The notes beneath the pieces are model-generated. The model saw nothing but the letters and a program-made list of their open reading frames with translations, made no database searches and had not been told where the DNA came from. DNA of 64,000 nucleotides. Source: Paracyclopina nana (taxonomy: Eukaryota; Arthropoda; Copepoda; Cyclopoida; Cyclopettidae). Shown one piece after another: positions 48,888-62,122 of this stretch. The stretch spans positions 1,116,001-1,180,000 of the forward strand of contig JAGUCH010000005.1 in the NCBI GenBank assembly GCA_019096065.1, read 5' to 3'. Each line of letters starts with the position of its first letter. The stretch's first letter is position 1. Position numbers and translations under genes: made by a program.

Positions 48888-49460
48888 AGTAGCTGTGCTC
48901 CTAAATTTTTAAAGTTTTCAGTTATTGGAGTGCTCAGTAGTTTATCTTCTCAGTAACTTACCACTCAGTATATGTACCACTCAGTAGATACACCGTTTAG
49001 TAGTTGTACGGCTCAGTGGTTGTACTCTGAGTAGTTGTACCACTCAGTAGTTGTACCGCTCAATAGTTATACTTCTCAGTAGTTGTACAACTCAGTAGTT
49101 GTATTGCTCAGTAGTTTTGCTACTCAGTAGTTGTGCTACTCAGTGGTTGTGCTGCTCAGTGGTTGTGCTGCTCAGTGGTTGTACAACTCAGTATTTGCAC
49201 CACTCAGAAGTTGTACAACTCAGTAGTTGTACCATTCAGTAGTTGTGCTACTCAGTAGTTGTGCTACTCAGTAGTTATAGCACTCAGTAGTTATAGCACT
49301 CAGTAGCTGTGCTAATCAGTAGTTGTGGTACTCAGTTGTTGTCTACTCAGTAGTTTTAGTTCTCAGTAGTTTTAGTGCTCAGTAGTTGTATTGCTCAGTA
49401 GTTGTACTGCTCAGTCGTTGTACTGCCCAGTAGTTGCATTGCTCAGTAGTTTTACAACTT
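48888..49460 (+). repeat. 16-bp tandem array, block 2, about 35 copies
   Basis: The unit is CTCAGTAGTTGTRCTR. Copies are much more uniform than in block 1, with the CTCAGTAGTTGT core nearly invariant in the middle (49120-49320). The array ends abruptly near 49460. Confidence 0.85.
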
Positions 49461-50155
49461 ATTCAATTCTTGGGCTGCTGTTCCAAAACACTACACACCT
49501 TTTAAAATATCATAGAAGCTACTACCAACTGAAAAACTGCATTAGGGCGCATTCTTGGTAAAAAATGGTTCTTATGTCAATATTGCGTTTTTTGCTAATA
49601 ATGGCAATTTGCTCATCTCTGACTCACCTCTCAAAAATTCCACTTGCGTTCTTTTGTGCTCAAGTATGTATATGCTGATAAAATTGCCACTTTTTTAAAG
49701 GCAGCGAAAGCGTACCGAATGGCGGGGGGTTGGTGTCAGCCAGAGTTGTGCCAAAGAAGCTAGGGGTAATAATATGTGATATTGCGCATGGTGTAGTTGG
49801 AATATTGGTCTTTGTAAGGGTTTAGCCAGCCGAGATCCTTTTCTGGCAGCAGCAATCACGACGGATGGAATGCGGCAGAATATATATTTCACACCCTGAA
49901 GCCAGATCTCCCTGTAGACTTTTTTTTCTTGGCTCTACAGCCCTTTAATGTGAGTCAAGGCTCGACAGGCGGGATTAACTGGCTATAAGACTGGGATGTT
50001 GGTGGAAAAGTGGAAATGACAATATATATTGCTGCCACACACGTCTCCTTTTTCTGCTTTAGGCCAATATGTGACTAACGCGTTTGATATACTTTCAGTT
50101 CCAATTGAGCTGCCCTGATATGCATTTCAAGGCTATCTCATTTACTAGCTTCAAC

Positions 50156-51061
50156 GGGAAGCCGGAATAGGATCTACCAGGACATACTGTACTAGAAACT
50201 ACTGTGACGGCACCGGAACAGAATCTACTTCATGTCGGAGCCGGAATAGGAACTACTGTGACAGTACCGGAATATAATCTACTCCATGACGGAGCCGGAA
50301 TAGGATCTACAGTGACAGTACAGGCATAGAAACTACTGTGACGTACTAGGAACATAATCTACACCAGACCAGGAATAGAATCTATTGTTAATACATACCA
50401 GAATACAAAGTAGGCTGACCTACTTGAATTAGTTAAGACTGATAAAGCTAAGATAGATATACTTCAGGACCTAGCTATACTTCAGGATTTGACCAATACT
50501 TAAGGACTTGGCTAATACTTGACTTGGCTGAAACTTCAAGACTTGCTTTAAACTTCAAGACTTGCTTTAAACTTCAAGACTTGCTTCTAACTTCAGGACT
50601 TGCTTCTAACTTCAGGACTTGCTTCTAACTTCAGGACTTGTTTAAACTTCAGAACTTGGCCAATGCTTCAGGACTTGCCTCTAACTTGTTCAACTATGAC
50701 TTTTTATGCCTGTGTACTTGACAGACTCAAAAACATGTCCAAGACAGAGTTGTTGCATACATAAAGACTTCTGGATATCCTATTTGACTAAGTTGAAGTA
50801 TACACTAAATTTGCTGGGCTAGTTTCTGTCTAGTAGATTATATTCCTGTTCTATCTTTGCAGAAGATGTAAGCAATAGTCTGTTGTAGATGCTATTCCTG
50901 TTCTGTTACCCAATAGATCATATTCCGGTTCTGTCATAGTAGTTCCTATTCCTCGTATGTCATGGCAGTAGATTCTATTCCGGGTCCGGCGTAGATGCTA
51001 CTCCGGGTCCGTCATAGTAGTTTCTATTCCGGGTCCGTAGTAGATCCTAAGGTAGGAGCCC
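50156..51061. mobile_element. 906-bp non-autonomous DNA transposon, 8-bp target duplication, tandem-repeat termini
   Basis: A perfect 8-bp direct repeat GCTTCAAC flanks the element (50148-50155, 51062-51069). It begins GGGAAGCC and ends GGAGCCC. Both arms (about 250 and 200 bases) are arrays of a roughly 30-bp unit containing GGAATAGGATCTAC, in opposite orientation. The centre has a 19-bp direct array (CTTCAGGACTTGCTTCTAA, 50470-50690). An 8-bp duplication fits hAT, P or Merlin superfamilies; the GGG termini leave the choice open. No coding capacity. Confidence 0.82.
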
Positions 51062-51069
51062 GCTTCAAC

Positions 51070-54000
51070 AGGCCACTTAAAAAGCGCGCTAAATATTTAG
51101 AAAGCAATTAAAAGCTCTGTGCTATAGTATAGTATACAAAGTTGGAAAATGTGATTTATGGTTATACTTTTGAAGTGAACTCCTGATGGGAAAACTTGAA
51201 AGCGGCTGTGAAAGATGAAACATCATGTGCAAATTTTTGTATTATGCAAGTAGCTTGTACTGAGCTACCACAACACCAAGTGAAAGCAGCCCAGATGAAG
51301 CCAGTTTTCCCAGTGTGAAAGCTACTTCTTCATGCTTTTGCTGCTGACGACTGCGGAAAAAACCACTCTGATGTCAACTTCCTTCCTGCTAGAATAATGC
51401 TGCTTTTGGCTTGTTGCCTCCTTTTTCTGACAATTTTGATAGGAGTAAGCCTTTCTTTTCAGATCTCAGGATATTGAGTTTATTCGATCCCATGCCTTGT
51501 TGGTTGGCCCGAAAGCTGAAGGTATGCTACAGCCATTTTTGCATTAATGCACCGCCATGATATGTCGTCCCCTTTGTTGAGCTCATGAGCCGGAGAAGAA
51601 GAAGAAGAAAAATGGAAAGTTTGCTCTACGAGACTTTGGGACCTCTCGTGGGACACATTTCGCGGAAAATTACCTCGTAGTCGAGACATGATACATCTCA
51701 TATTTATGGCCGCTCCGCCGCTGCTAAATGCGCTTCGCGCGACGCGCAGCTCATGGCTGCTCACTCACCTTGCAAACTTTTTCTCCTCATATTACCGACA
51801 TTACTTCACATTATTTCACATTAGACCACAATCTTCATGGCCAACACGTTTTTCCTCCTGGCTTATAAGGGCTGCTGCTTTTTAACGAGCACCAGTTTCT
51901 TTTTGCACCAGATTATATTATAGTACATATCCTTCTTTTTCTAGCAAAGATTTTTTCTAAAATTAACCTACTTTTCCAAGTAATTGAGCCGCGTAGACTC
52001 ATCTTTATCAACGCAGTGCACCGCGTAGAACCTTTGTTTACAAATCGCTCAATATTTTGCCCGCTTGAAAATGAGCCGTTTTAAATGTATTCATAGTTTT
52101 GATTTTGCCATATTTAAGCTGGGAAATGACCCTAATTATTCTAAGATGAATAATGGGCCAATAAATATACATTTATTGCTGCTTAGAAAGCTCTCAGAAA
52201 ACATTTGTACTATTAGTAGCCCAGCCGAAATAAGAGAAGAACAACAATTCAGCATTTGGTGGTGGGAGTGGCAATTATCCCTTTTTGCTCTCTGGTTGAT
52301 GATCTGCCTTCCTCTCCCAGGAGATTTACACTTGACATCGGGAAAGCAGGAAAGGATCAGGGTTTATCCCTCTCACACTCCATGTTGGTTCCATTCCCAG
52401 GTGGCTTTTTTATCTTCATGAAGCATCATTGGTCAGCAGCAGCAGCAGCAAGACTAGCCGCAGTCTGGAACAGTAGCAGTGCGGCAATCTTGAAATATTC
52501 AGTAAGAAAGACAGATTACTCCACCACATATATATAAACTAACACTATAAGCCCGTTCTCATTTCCCTGAAGGTAAGCGAAGCAAGGCTCTTTGCCAAAT
52601 GATAACGTTTCTTACATTAATAATAGTCCTTTCATTTCGCTATACCCTAATTAAGAAACAATTGCCAATTACTATGCAAAAATTCAGCTCAGTAATGCCT
52701 CACTGTGCACTTTGCCTTGCTTAGCTTAGCTCAATTAAATTGATGTGAGAACGGGCCAACATAATCCGTATACCTACATATCGAACGTATGCCATGTAAT
52801 TAAGGCTGCTGATCAGCTTAATAACCCAGCCTTATTTATGTGCTCACCGCCGTCGAGTCTCGTGGTATATATATGAAGCTATGGCTGCTCCACTTTTGTA
52901 TTTTGTGACTCTTGGAGGAAACACTTCAAAGGTTTTTGGCGCAGTCCGGATAATGTACACACATGGCACACTTGGGTCCCCTCAGGCAAAGATACTTATC
53001 AAACATTCAACTGTCGTAAGACCCTACATACCAAGCATGTATGACTGGAATTTAACCTCAGCTTCTTCCTACTTGAAGTGAAATCAACTCTCATATCTGC
53101 TATTTACAATGTAGTAGAAATGGTGGTGAAGTAGAAGGCTGGTCCATCATCATGAAAGGAGGGCCAGGGCATTACAGTAATTTAGCAGCAAATTTATTAC
53201 CCAGAAAGCAAGACAAATGTGGCCCAGGTGCTACTTGGCACACTAGTATACAACGTATACACTACTCCACCTTTTGGTAGCTGCTGCCACGGTTTGACCT
53301 TCATTATTGGAGATATGACTGCAGTCAGAGCTGCTATACTGTGTATAGGGTCAAAAGGAAGAAGAAAAGAGAAAGTAGGAAGGCCATATAGCAATCAGTT
53401 ATGCGCCTTTTGTGGCCCCCTGTGCAACAACGTTTGCCTTATGGTTTTTTCCTCGCTTTCATGCATGACTTGGACATGAATACACATATCAGAAGAAGAA
53501 GCTGAGACAAAAGGCCTGCAAATAATAGACAACATCAGGTGTGCTATTATACCTATAGCATAGATCTTGTCAACAATAAATCCATGATGGACAGAGCTTT
53601 GTGCGAGAGCCTAATGTTGTTATTGCATCCATATCTTATGCGTTGAATACCAATATAATACACACGAATTCTTCCAGCTCGCAGACCAAGTGCAGCATTC
53701 AAGCCAGAGTTGGTGAAAAAATAAGCCTAGCTCATTCTTTGTACGCATGTAGGTTTCCAAAATAAAAGAGGCGAAAGCTGCAGTGTCAGCAAAAAAGTGT
53801 GGCACTTTTTCGTCAAATCACCGAATAATAAAATTTCGCAAAATTGGAGCTGTTGGCAGACGTGGCAAAAACGTTGGCACAAGTATGATGATGGCCTGGC
53901 ATTCACTGGCTGCAAGTTGCACTATAATGCAAACTTTGCTCTAGTACTTTCATAACGTAGGAAGAATTTCAAAGCTTTTACATTAAGTCAGCTTGGTGGC

Positions 54001-57000
54001 TGCCAGCTTTGTCAATCCTACATGACAGCAGGGCAGGCAAGAGGCAAAATAATGATCATGATATTGCTCGTCCTCAACAGCCATGGCGGTATATAGAGTA
54101 TTAAAGTTCTTGCGCGCGAAGGAGCTTTATTATTATGGTAAACGCAGGAGCAGCTTTCATATTGAAAAGCAGCTGTTTGTTTTCCTTTAGAGTTACAGCA
54201 ATTCTCCTAGCTAGCCCTCCTCCCCTTGTAGTATATATAGTATATACGTGTAGCAAGAAAATCTATTTGAGGTGAAGTTAGAAATTAATGATGCTGCCAG
54301 TCCTGAACCATTTTTCTGCGTCATCTGTCTTTTGCTGTTGCACCAAAAAATGTGCTGAGAAGGTGCAAAAAAAACCCGGAGTACTAGCGCCATTCAAAAA
54401 TCTCTTTGCGTGCTCTAGGAAGAACAACAGTTCCCTTGGGAAGCTTTGCAGATTGAAAAAATCATCCCCTCCCACAAAAGCAACAATAACACAAGAAGAA
54501 GTCATCTTGTGGCTGTGGAAATAAAAGTGGTACTATAACAGGGATCAAACCAGATTCCCACACAACAACAAGCAAGGAGTATTGCCCCCTTTTTTTTGCT
54601 GTTGCCATGAAAAGGAGCCATCATCGCCATTTTGGCCAGATTTTGTCCTTTTGCAGCCAAAACCCTAGCATCAGCTGCATGCCACTGATAAACACTGCCA
54701 CACATCAAAATAAGACACAAAAACCATCAAAGAAGCAACAGCGCCACAAGCAGACTATGGCAAAGTCAAGTGGTTATTTAAGGATAAACACAAACACAAC
54801 AAGAGCACGTGGAGTTTTCGAGGGGGAAAAGGAAGTGAGAAGATTTGTTTACATTAATTAATGGCTAAACAACAAACGTGGCGATTCTCGCGCTCAAGTT
54901 GAAGCATGAAAGGAAAAAGGCTTATCTTGGCAAATAGAAACTAGAGCCAGCCTTGAAAAATATGATTTTGGAACTTCTTTGATCTAGCCTTCTTTAAAGA
55001 AAATTTGCAGCCAACTTCAACCATCATCATCTCTTCTTTTCCAAACTAGAATTCTCATCTACTCAATTAGTATGTCAGTTAAATAGTGCGTAATTAAGGT
55101 GACTGTCAGCCCCCTTTAGGCCAGCTATAATACACAGTTACATGGGGTGATAGCTCAAAGTTAAAAGTCTGCCAACAGCCTCTAATCCCTCCTCTCAAGC
55201 TCCATGACCAGATATATCGGAGATATTGGCCGAGGCTAGAGCAGGAGCATCAGCCTCAAAAAGGTTCCAATCTCCTTGAAATTGCACATGGGTCCCCCTT
55301 GCTCCAAGACGTCATTTTTAGTGGTGAATCCATTTGCAGCAGCCTTCCCAGAAGCTCTCATGGCCGATGCTCTGACACAAAGAAAGGCCAAACCACACAT
55401 AGCACTACTACTTACCACAAGGCCAAAAGTGGAATGATCTTTTGCGCACAGTCGCGCAGCTAGCAGCAGAAACAAGCTTTGAAAGAATATTATGGTGGAT
55501 TTGGCTTCGTCCATTAAGCAATGTCCCAAGTCTAGCAGCTGTGTTGTAGCAGAGTCAGATCCTTAGTTCTGTCAAAGGCCAAAAAGGCCGAAAGCTTTTA
55601 GCACACTATGACTATGCCTCTACCACTGTAGTACTATATACACAGTTCCTAGCTTAATGATCCTGTCAACTTTTCCTTGTTGAGTTTCATAACATGATGA
55701 TCATGGACAATTGTGTCAAGGTTTATTATGGGGGCCGATCAAGTAGAAGTCAGTGGCTTGATTGAAACATGATGGTTACAAGCAAGGCAGAAAGTATTTC
55801 CAAAAAAGAAGGCAGCTGCAAAGGCCAAAAGTTGGTGGTCAGCCTTTTTTTCTGATTTTCTTGGCCTCAAGAGTTGTAATATTGGAAGTAGCATTACTAT
55901 AACGTGTTGTCACACCACACAAACCGGAAAAGGCCTTGAAGGCCACAATCACAAGTCTGCCATATTGCTCCACGGATAAGATTCATAAGATTCATGGCGC
56001 AAAACTCAGTTAGTTTTAAGTTCTACAGCATCAATGTTTTTTGGCCTTCACAGCTAGCTGCTGCTGCTGTCGCACAAATGTGACAAATGGAAAAGCTCTT
56101 AAAGGCCATCAGAAGGAACAACAAGTTTAAAAACAGTGTAGCTAGCTCCCAGTGTCCTGCATAATGAAGGTCAAAACAAGTTTGGTCTTGCACAGAGCCT
56201 TCGTTGTCGTCGTGGTGGCCTTTCCTGTTGTGTTGTCTGAACCATCTGGTGGAGCCTTTGCTCTACCACGCCGATTTTGAAACTTTCCCCATTAATTTTC
56301 ACAGTAGAGCGGCTATCATGGTTGTCCTTCTGAATAGTAATGTAAAGATGTAGGCTATACTTCTACAAGTGTAGTGGCAACAAAATAAGTCTTGTAGGAA
56401 TAAACTGAGCCACTCTCTTCTAATCCTGCCTAATTGTTACAGCCCAAAACTAAGTACAACTGCAGTGAAACCAACAAAAACAAGTGCAAAACTTGATTTC
56501 GCACTATTTTGATGGCAGAGCGCTACTCAAAAGAGAAGCAGCCAATTATACAGCTGACTTTTGCGATAATGCTTCACTGAATCTGCTTTTGCTTACTTGT
56601 ACTAGATGTTTACAATGCCTGGGCGTTACGTTAAATGATAATAGGGCTACTCGTCTGCTTCCGTTTTGGGGTAACACCTATGGAAAAACAGAAGTACCAG
56701 ATAAGTGAACAAACGTGGCACAATCCCTTCATAGTTATTGTAGAGTTACTACTCAAGTGTCAGAGCTACCAGGAAAGTATGCAAACGTCGGTTTTGACCG
56801 CTACAAGTGAGTACATTGTCTTTTTTGTAGTTTGGTTTATGTGCACTATATGGTATTTGCATGTCGCGGTTATTGTTTATTGTGTCACCCCCACGTTAGT
56901 GTCCACCAGGGCAAGAATTGTTTTGCTACAAAAAAAGCCTATGCGGTATAGCGTTCTTTGTGCTCATCTGACTTCATTGATACACTTCTACTAGTACATA

Positions 57001-57780
57001 TAGCATGGCAGCCCACAATTTGCATTCGGTGTTGGCGTATTGTTATGCTAGGGGGCGCTGCTAAATCACGCCAAAGCATGAAATACGCACATAACATGTA
57101 AAATACATTTTACATGGTGGTTAATGGCCGAAATACAACGCTAAAGCACCAATAATAGACGAGCAGAAGTGCATAATTTGTCAAAAACAAGACAACAATG
57201 CAGCTAGGACAATTTTAGCTGTTTTCATGACAAAAGAAGCAACAAAAGAAGAGTGAGGCCATTATATTATATAGTAGTATAAATATAGCAGCTAGTGGAT
57301 GCTTTATGACATGTCACTCCTTTCAGCTCATCTTAGCTGTAGTAGCTTGAGCCAATTTTGAGCATTGCTATGCAACAACATGGGTGATCAAGGCTATAGA
57401 TACAGCTATCAATGGTGCAAGGTGAAAGCAATAAATTACAGAGATCTTGTGACCGAAAATCAAGGTCATATTATTGCCTGCCAAAGTTGATTTACGACTC
57501 GATGTGGCTCGAGCACTTCATCGGTCACTGTCCTCCTCCATTGATGTCCAATGCAATGTCCATGAAAGTACTGACATGAAAGGGGGATTTTTAAACAATT
57601 GAAGACCAAAATCAATTAATAACACCACCCCCACCAAACAAATCAAGGGTGTTTGAGAGCTTTTTGGAAAATCAAAAATACAGCCAAGGTTCAGCATTTC
57701 TCAAAAAAAAAAAAAAGCTTAGTTACAGCATTGACAAATTATTAAAAAAATCAGCACATATTTTTTTGAATATTGTCATT
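51070..57780. other. Gene-poor region, 6.7 kb
   Basis: No gene is supported. Short open frames lack domains or matching splice sites. It holds a CAG microsatellite near 52434-52450 and a possible MITE at 52.55-52.76 kb. The left boundary of the CACTA-like transposon probably falls somewhere in 57550-57786, but no terminal inverted repeat can be confirmed because the other end is outside the window. Confidence 0.45.
52551..52758. mobile_element. Possible 208-bp MITE with GCCCGTTCTCA termini
   Basis: GCCCGTTCTCA at the left pairs with TGAGAACGGGC at the right, and GAAGCAAGGC / GCCTTGCTTAGC lie a little further in. The TGAGAACGG end is also seen near 8995. No clear target duplication. Confidence 0.45.
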
Positions 57781-58083
57781 GTTACACGCTTTTATAAATT
57801 TTTATTCTTCAATTTAAGTATGACGCTCTATTTGATCTGACAACATCGCTCCTTAACTCCAAGTCTCTTTTTTGTTTCAGCTTTCTGTTACGCTTCAACA
57901 TGGACGCTATCACACATAATTCCTCTTCTCCTAAATACTATATAAAAATTTCAAGTGCAATGATTCATTTGTTTTTATTGTCAAAGTTATACTGCATAGA
58001 AATGGATGAAAGGTAAAAAAGTAGCAAAATAAGTAATCACTTTTTATTTACTTCGCAATAATACATGTTTCACGCTATATGTT

Positions 58084-61000
58084 TCAAGCCATTAATAAAG
58101 ACATAGTTACAGCACTAATGACATCATTTGTGATAACAGCTTTACCAATGACATTTTTAGCTTCAACTCTGCTCAAAAATTCACTTTTGCAAGCGATTCT
58201 ATAAATTCCAGCTGCATTGAAATCTAAACCTTCAAATTGCGGATCAACATATGGGAAGGTAATGATTTGTTTACAAAGATAATATTCGACCTCCACTCTT
58301 TCAATTTCAAAAAATTGTTCAGTTTTAGTAAATATCAGATTGTTGACATGCAAAGATGTTTCACGCTCAGCTTCAATGTTGACAACTCGTCGGCATGAAT
58401 GTCCCAGTTTAGCTTTCTTCAACGCTTTCATCATTATTTGTTTTCCTACGTTGGGTGTTCCAGTTGTGAAGTACTTATTCATTTTGGCATACCACGCTTC
58501 GTAGGGCTCAGCTGATATTTCATGAAGTGGTGCAACTTTTCTAATATCTTGAAGATGAAAGAAGACATATTGATTGTAATTGCAGTAAAGCTTCCCCATG
58601 TTCTTCTCATAAAGTTTGTAGTAGCGTTGATGTAAGTTATCAGCATCAATCAACTCTTCATATTTTTTATACAAAAAATCTGGCATAAATGCAAATCTAA
58701 CCAAGAAAGTGAACAGCACCCAAAGTTTTCTCAATGAGTGGAAGAATCGGTCCTGATACATTGCATTTGCAATGATGTGCATGCCACATCCAATTAAACT
58801 TTTGTATTCACTTCCCTTGAAGTGAATTAAGTTTTCCACAATCGATCGACTACCTCTTTGAAATTCACTAGGCAATTTTACATGGATCCACTCTTTGTCG
58901 ATTGATTCTGCCAATTTTAAACCCATTGAAGTCATAGTTGTTCTCTTCTTCCCCATGCCAACAAAAGACTTCATCAGTGTTTTGCATAGTCCTAGGAAGA
59001 GTAGATGAAAGGGATCTGGAAGCAGTTGTTTCACTATGTCAAATCCAGCAATTCTTAGGAAAGGACTTCTTCCCCAAACACCAAAGGTTTCTTCCGGTTC
59101 ACTTCCTTCTTCCACGCTTTGCACAATTTGACGATGCTCCTTATCAGTCCTTGCTTTTGACATCATTGTATCTTTCAGAAAGACATGTGTCCGCTCAATC
59201 ATCTCTCCTTTTGCATAGCATAGCTCACATGCAAAATCAGCGTTATGCTGCATTGCGCATCTCAATTTAGCTCTAATTGGAGCGTCGCCAATGACAAATC
59301 TGATCGTGAAATCGCATATCACCACTTCATCAACTAAAGCCTCCAACAACGCTTCAGCTGTGTCTTCTGAATTCAATTTGTACAAATGACATACTATTGG
59401 ACAGACTTCTTCACAATTCAGAAATCGGACACAAACAAGCGTTAACTTAGTCTTTGTGGACTTTCCATAGGGAACACCATCAACATGAATGTCAATTATC
59501 TTAGAAAGTTCAAAGTTATGACCTTTTCTATCTCTGTGACACGCTTCGATGAATGAATGTAGCTGTTGTAGTGACAGCTTTGTAAATGCACTCACAAGTT
59601 CATATGCTGGATCAACATCGTACTTATTCTTCTTGTGTAGTTCTTTCTCATCTAACTGCACCCTGTCACTCTTCGATTGTGAAATATATGTTCGCCGAAA
59701 CAGCAGCTCTGGAATGTCTTCATAGAACTTTCTCTTGGCAGTGATGTAGCTAGGAAGAGTGACACCTGCTTCAACTGACATAAAATTCCAAACGGTCATC
59801 ATGGCTGATTCGGTCATGTCAACAGTGGACATTACTTTGAAGAAGCGTTCAACATAGCTTTCAATGAAGCTACATCCGTATTTTGCTTCATCAGCTAATT
59901 TCATTGCCATCATTCGATCACGTGTCATCGCACCGGAACGATGAATCACTTCTACCTAAAAATTGTATTTTTTATATTTTGTTGATCTAACTATAACGCT
60001 ACTTCAATACCATTTCTGGATCTCCGATTTCTACCGGTTGTAATGGCTGGGACACAAACGAATCAATGTTCAACTCTTCCACATTACACCTCACTGATGA
60101 TCCAGACGATGAGATATAGCTTGGTCTAGCACGCCCGTATATTTCATTCCTCTAAAAAAAAAACAAATTTCTTCAAATTCTGTTTATTCACGCTTTTAAT
60201 TCTTATGCAATCAAATTACATATCAGTTGTGACAATCCAATGATGCCACATTAATTAAGTCAAAAAAGTACCGATTTAGATGTGTTCTTCTTTCCTTTAG
60301 CGTTGTGGTGATCTTTTCTTGAATATCTTGCATTTCCATCATTGCCACAAGCTTCATTGCTTGCATTAGAGTTTCCTTGGGCAATGGACACTGGAAATGA
60401 CAACATCTATTTTACTAAAGTTATTGCATTTATATAATTGTTATAATATTACCATTACTCATTGAATGAGTTATTGTCTCACGCTCCATAATGGGATGTC
60501 CTCCCATGTTTGGCTCAGTTTCACGCTCGACATGTTGATTCTCTGCAATATCCATGTCGCCATCACTTTCAGAATCATATTCGTTTCCATTTTCATCCAC
60601 AGCTTCATACCACTGATCGTCTTTGTCATCATAGTTCCACCTTTCGAAAAATTGGTCAGAGAAGATTGGGCGCTCAGCTGACGGCATTCTTGGTATTCTA
60701 TGTGGAGCGACATAACCACTCCTTTGACGCTTCTCTGCTTTTGCTGAAGCGTTAACGTCTGGGTGTTGTCTTTTCCCAACATTTACTTGGCTGCTGCCAT
60801 CACCTCTGCCAGATGGAGTCTTTGAAGCGTTGGACTTATCTTTTCCCTTGCTGCATGAAGGAATTGGCTGCGACATCTGCAAAAAAAAAATGCTTATGAA
60901 CCACCAAAAAGTAGGATTAACATGTCCTTTCATATTTAATTTTACAATCCAAAAATTACATAACAATTGCAATGAAAGATGAACTTTGCAATTCAGTTAG

Positions 61001-61837
61001 CTGCTGAATCCCACAAACACTGAATTTTAACACATCCGCATGGCAACACGCTACGTATTTGTATGCGAGATGGCAAGATTTGCGAAAAATCAATTTCAGC
61101 AGACTCTTCATCAGAATCATAATCAATCCAGTCGTCTGATTTGTCGCTGAAATTCTCCTTGTCGTCATCGTTTCGTGAAAATGAAAATTCCTCATCTTGA
61201 ATAGCTATCAAGCGTGGCAAGCCAGTAGAACCTGATAATTAATAATATCATCATATGAATTGAAAAGTCATGATTAACGCTTCAATATTACTTGAATAGC
61301 ATGAGCAGTCATCCTCATGAAGGTACGATTTGTTGTCCTTTGCAAGCGTACAATTCTTTGTCAAAAGCTGAGATTCACGCTCAGCTTCCTCTCGATCGGG
61401 GTCAATATATACTTCACTTAGCAGAAGATCTTCAACGTCGTCCGAATTGCTGTCAATGCGCTCAATTTCATTGTTAAACGCTTCGTAGACAGTAGACAAT
61501 GAAGTATTGTTGCTGCAATCACGTCCAAGTCCCAAATCAGAGTTGGGAAGCGACTCCGTATCGGCCTCAGATCCATTGTATTGGAATTGCTCATTCTCAT
61601 CGACATCATTGATCAACGCTTCGTTGAAGGCATCACCATTGTTTGAATGTTTGACATTCATGCCACCATTTCCACTGTAATCAATTATTGACAATCAAAT
61701 TAAACAGAAGTAAAAAATAATATAAATAAATAGTAATTATTAAATATAATCAATTAAAGAAATAATACAGAAAGTTGTCAGGAAAGTATTACTTTAAAAA
61801 ACTTTAATAATAAAGGTTACCTTTCTCCAGTGGCCAT
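58084..61837 (-). CDS. Tnp2/CACTA-like transposase with acidic N-terminus
   Basis: Seven exons: 61821-61837, 61292-61674, an exon from 61231 to about 61040, 60453-60876, 60272-60390, 60011-60151 and 58084-59955; about 1040 codons. All junctions are in phase except the third donor, which is ambiguous; MSQPIPS at 60876 could alternatively start a shorter product. The first 400 residues are acidic and Ser/Asn-rich with a Lys-rich segment. The last exon carries the DDE-type core: DIHVDGVPYGKS (first Asp), VIGDAPIRAKLR (second Asp) followed by ACELCYAKGE (CxxC), then LLPDPFHLLFLGL and HFKGSEYKSLIGCG, as in Tnp2 of CACTA elements. A candidate catalytic Glu is in EISAEPYEAW. AATAAA lies about 40 bases past the stop. 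Catalytic assignments are inferred from family resemblance. Confidence 0.78.
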
Positions 61838-62122
61838 AACGTCAGCTTGATTTTACAAAAATCAAAGTTCAACTCTTCAAAATTATAGAATTTTTATAGT
61901 TGTGCTCTCTGCGATGTTCATAACTGGACTGAATGCGGCAACAGCGACTTTTTAGCTGAGATCTCAGTTGCACTGACACAGCTGCTGTTGCAGCTATACA
62001 TTTTGTCAGTTGAAAGTGTGACGTCACAGGAAGCAGACGTGCCGGCCTGGCTCAACTGCATCCTAGCTGAGACTGAGACAGCAGTCAGCTGTCAGTCTTC
62101 TGCTAGCCACCAAGGTGACAAC
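61838..62122. promoter_or_regulatory. Shared divergent promoter of the transposon, with CRE-like site
   Basis: About 285 bases separate the two divergent ATGs. It contains a perfect palindromic TGACGTCA (62019-62026), the CREB/ATF consensus, and several CAGCTG/CAGTTG words. No ACGCT motif occurs in it, in contrast to the rest of the element. Confidence 0.5.

Noticed and set aside
47500-49460. CRISPR-like array
   Set aside because: The 16-bp units are contiguous with no spacers, in a eukaryotic intergenic region; this is a minisatellite.
57526-57640. CACTG or CACC words as the left terminus of the transposon
   Set aside because: Several candidates exist, and without the right end none can be matched as an inverted repeat.
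61988-62122. Upstream in-frame ATG for the transposon accessory protein
   Set aside because: It would place coding sequence over the CRE-like site and shared promoter; the later ATG is simpler, though this is not proven.
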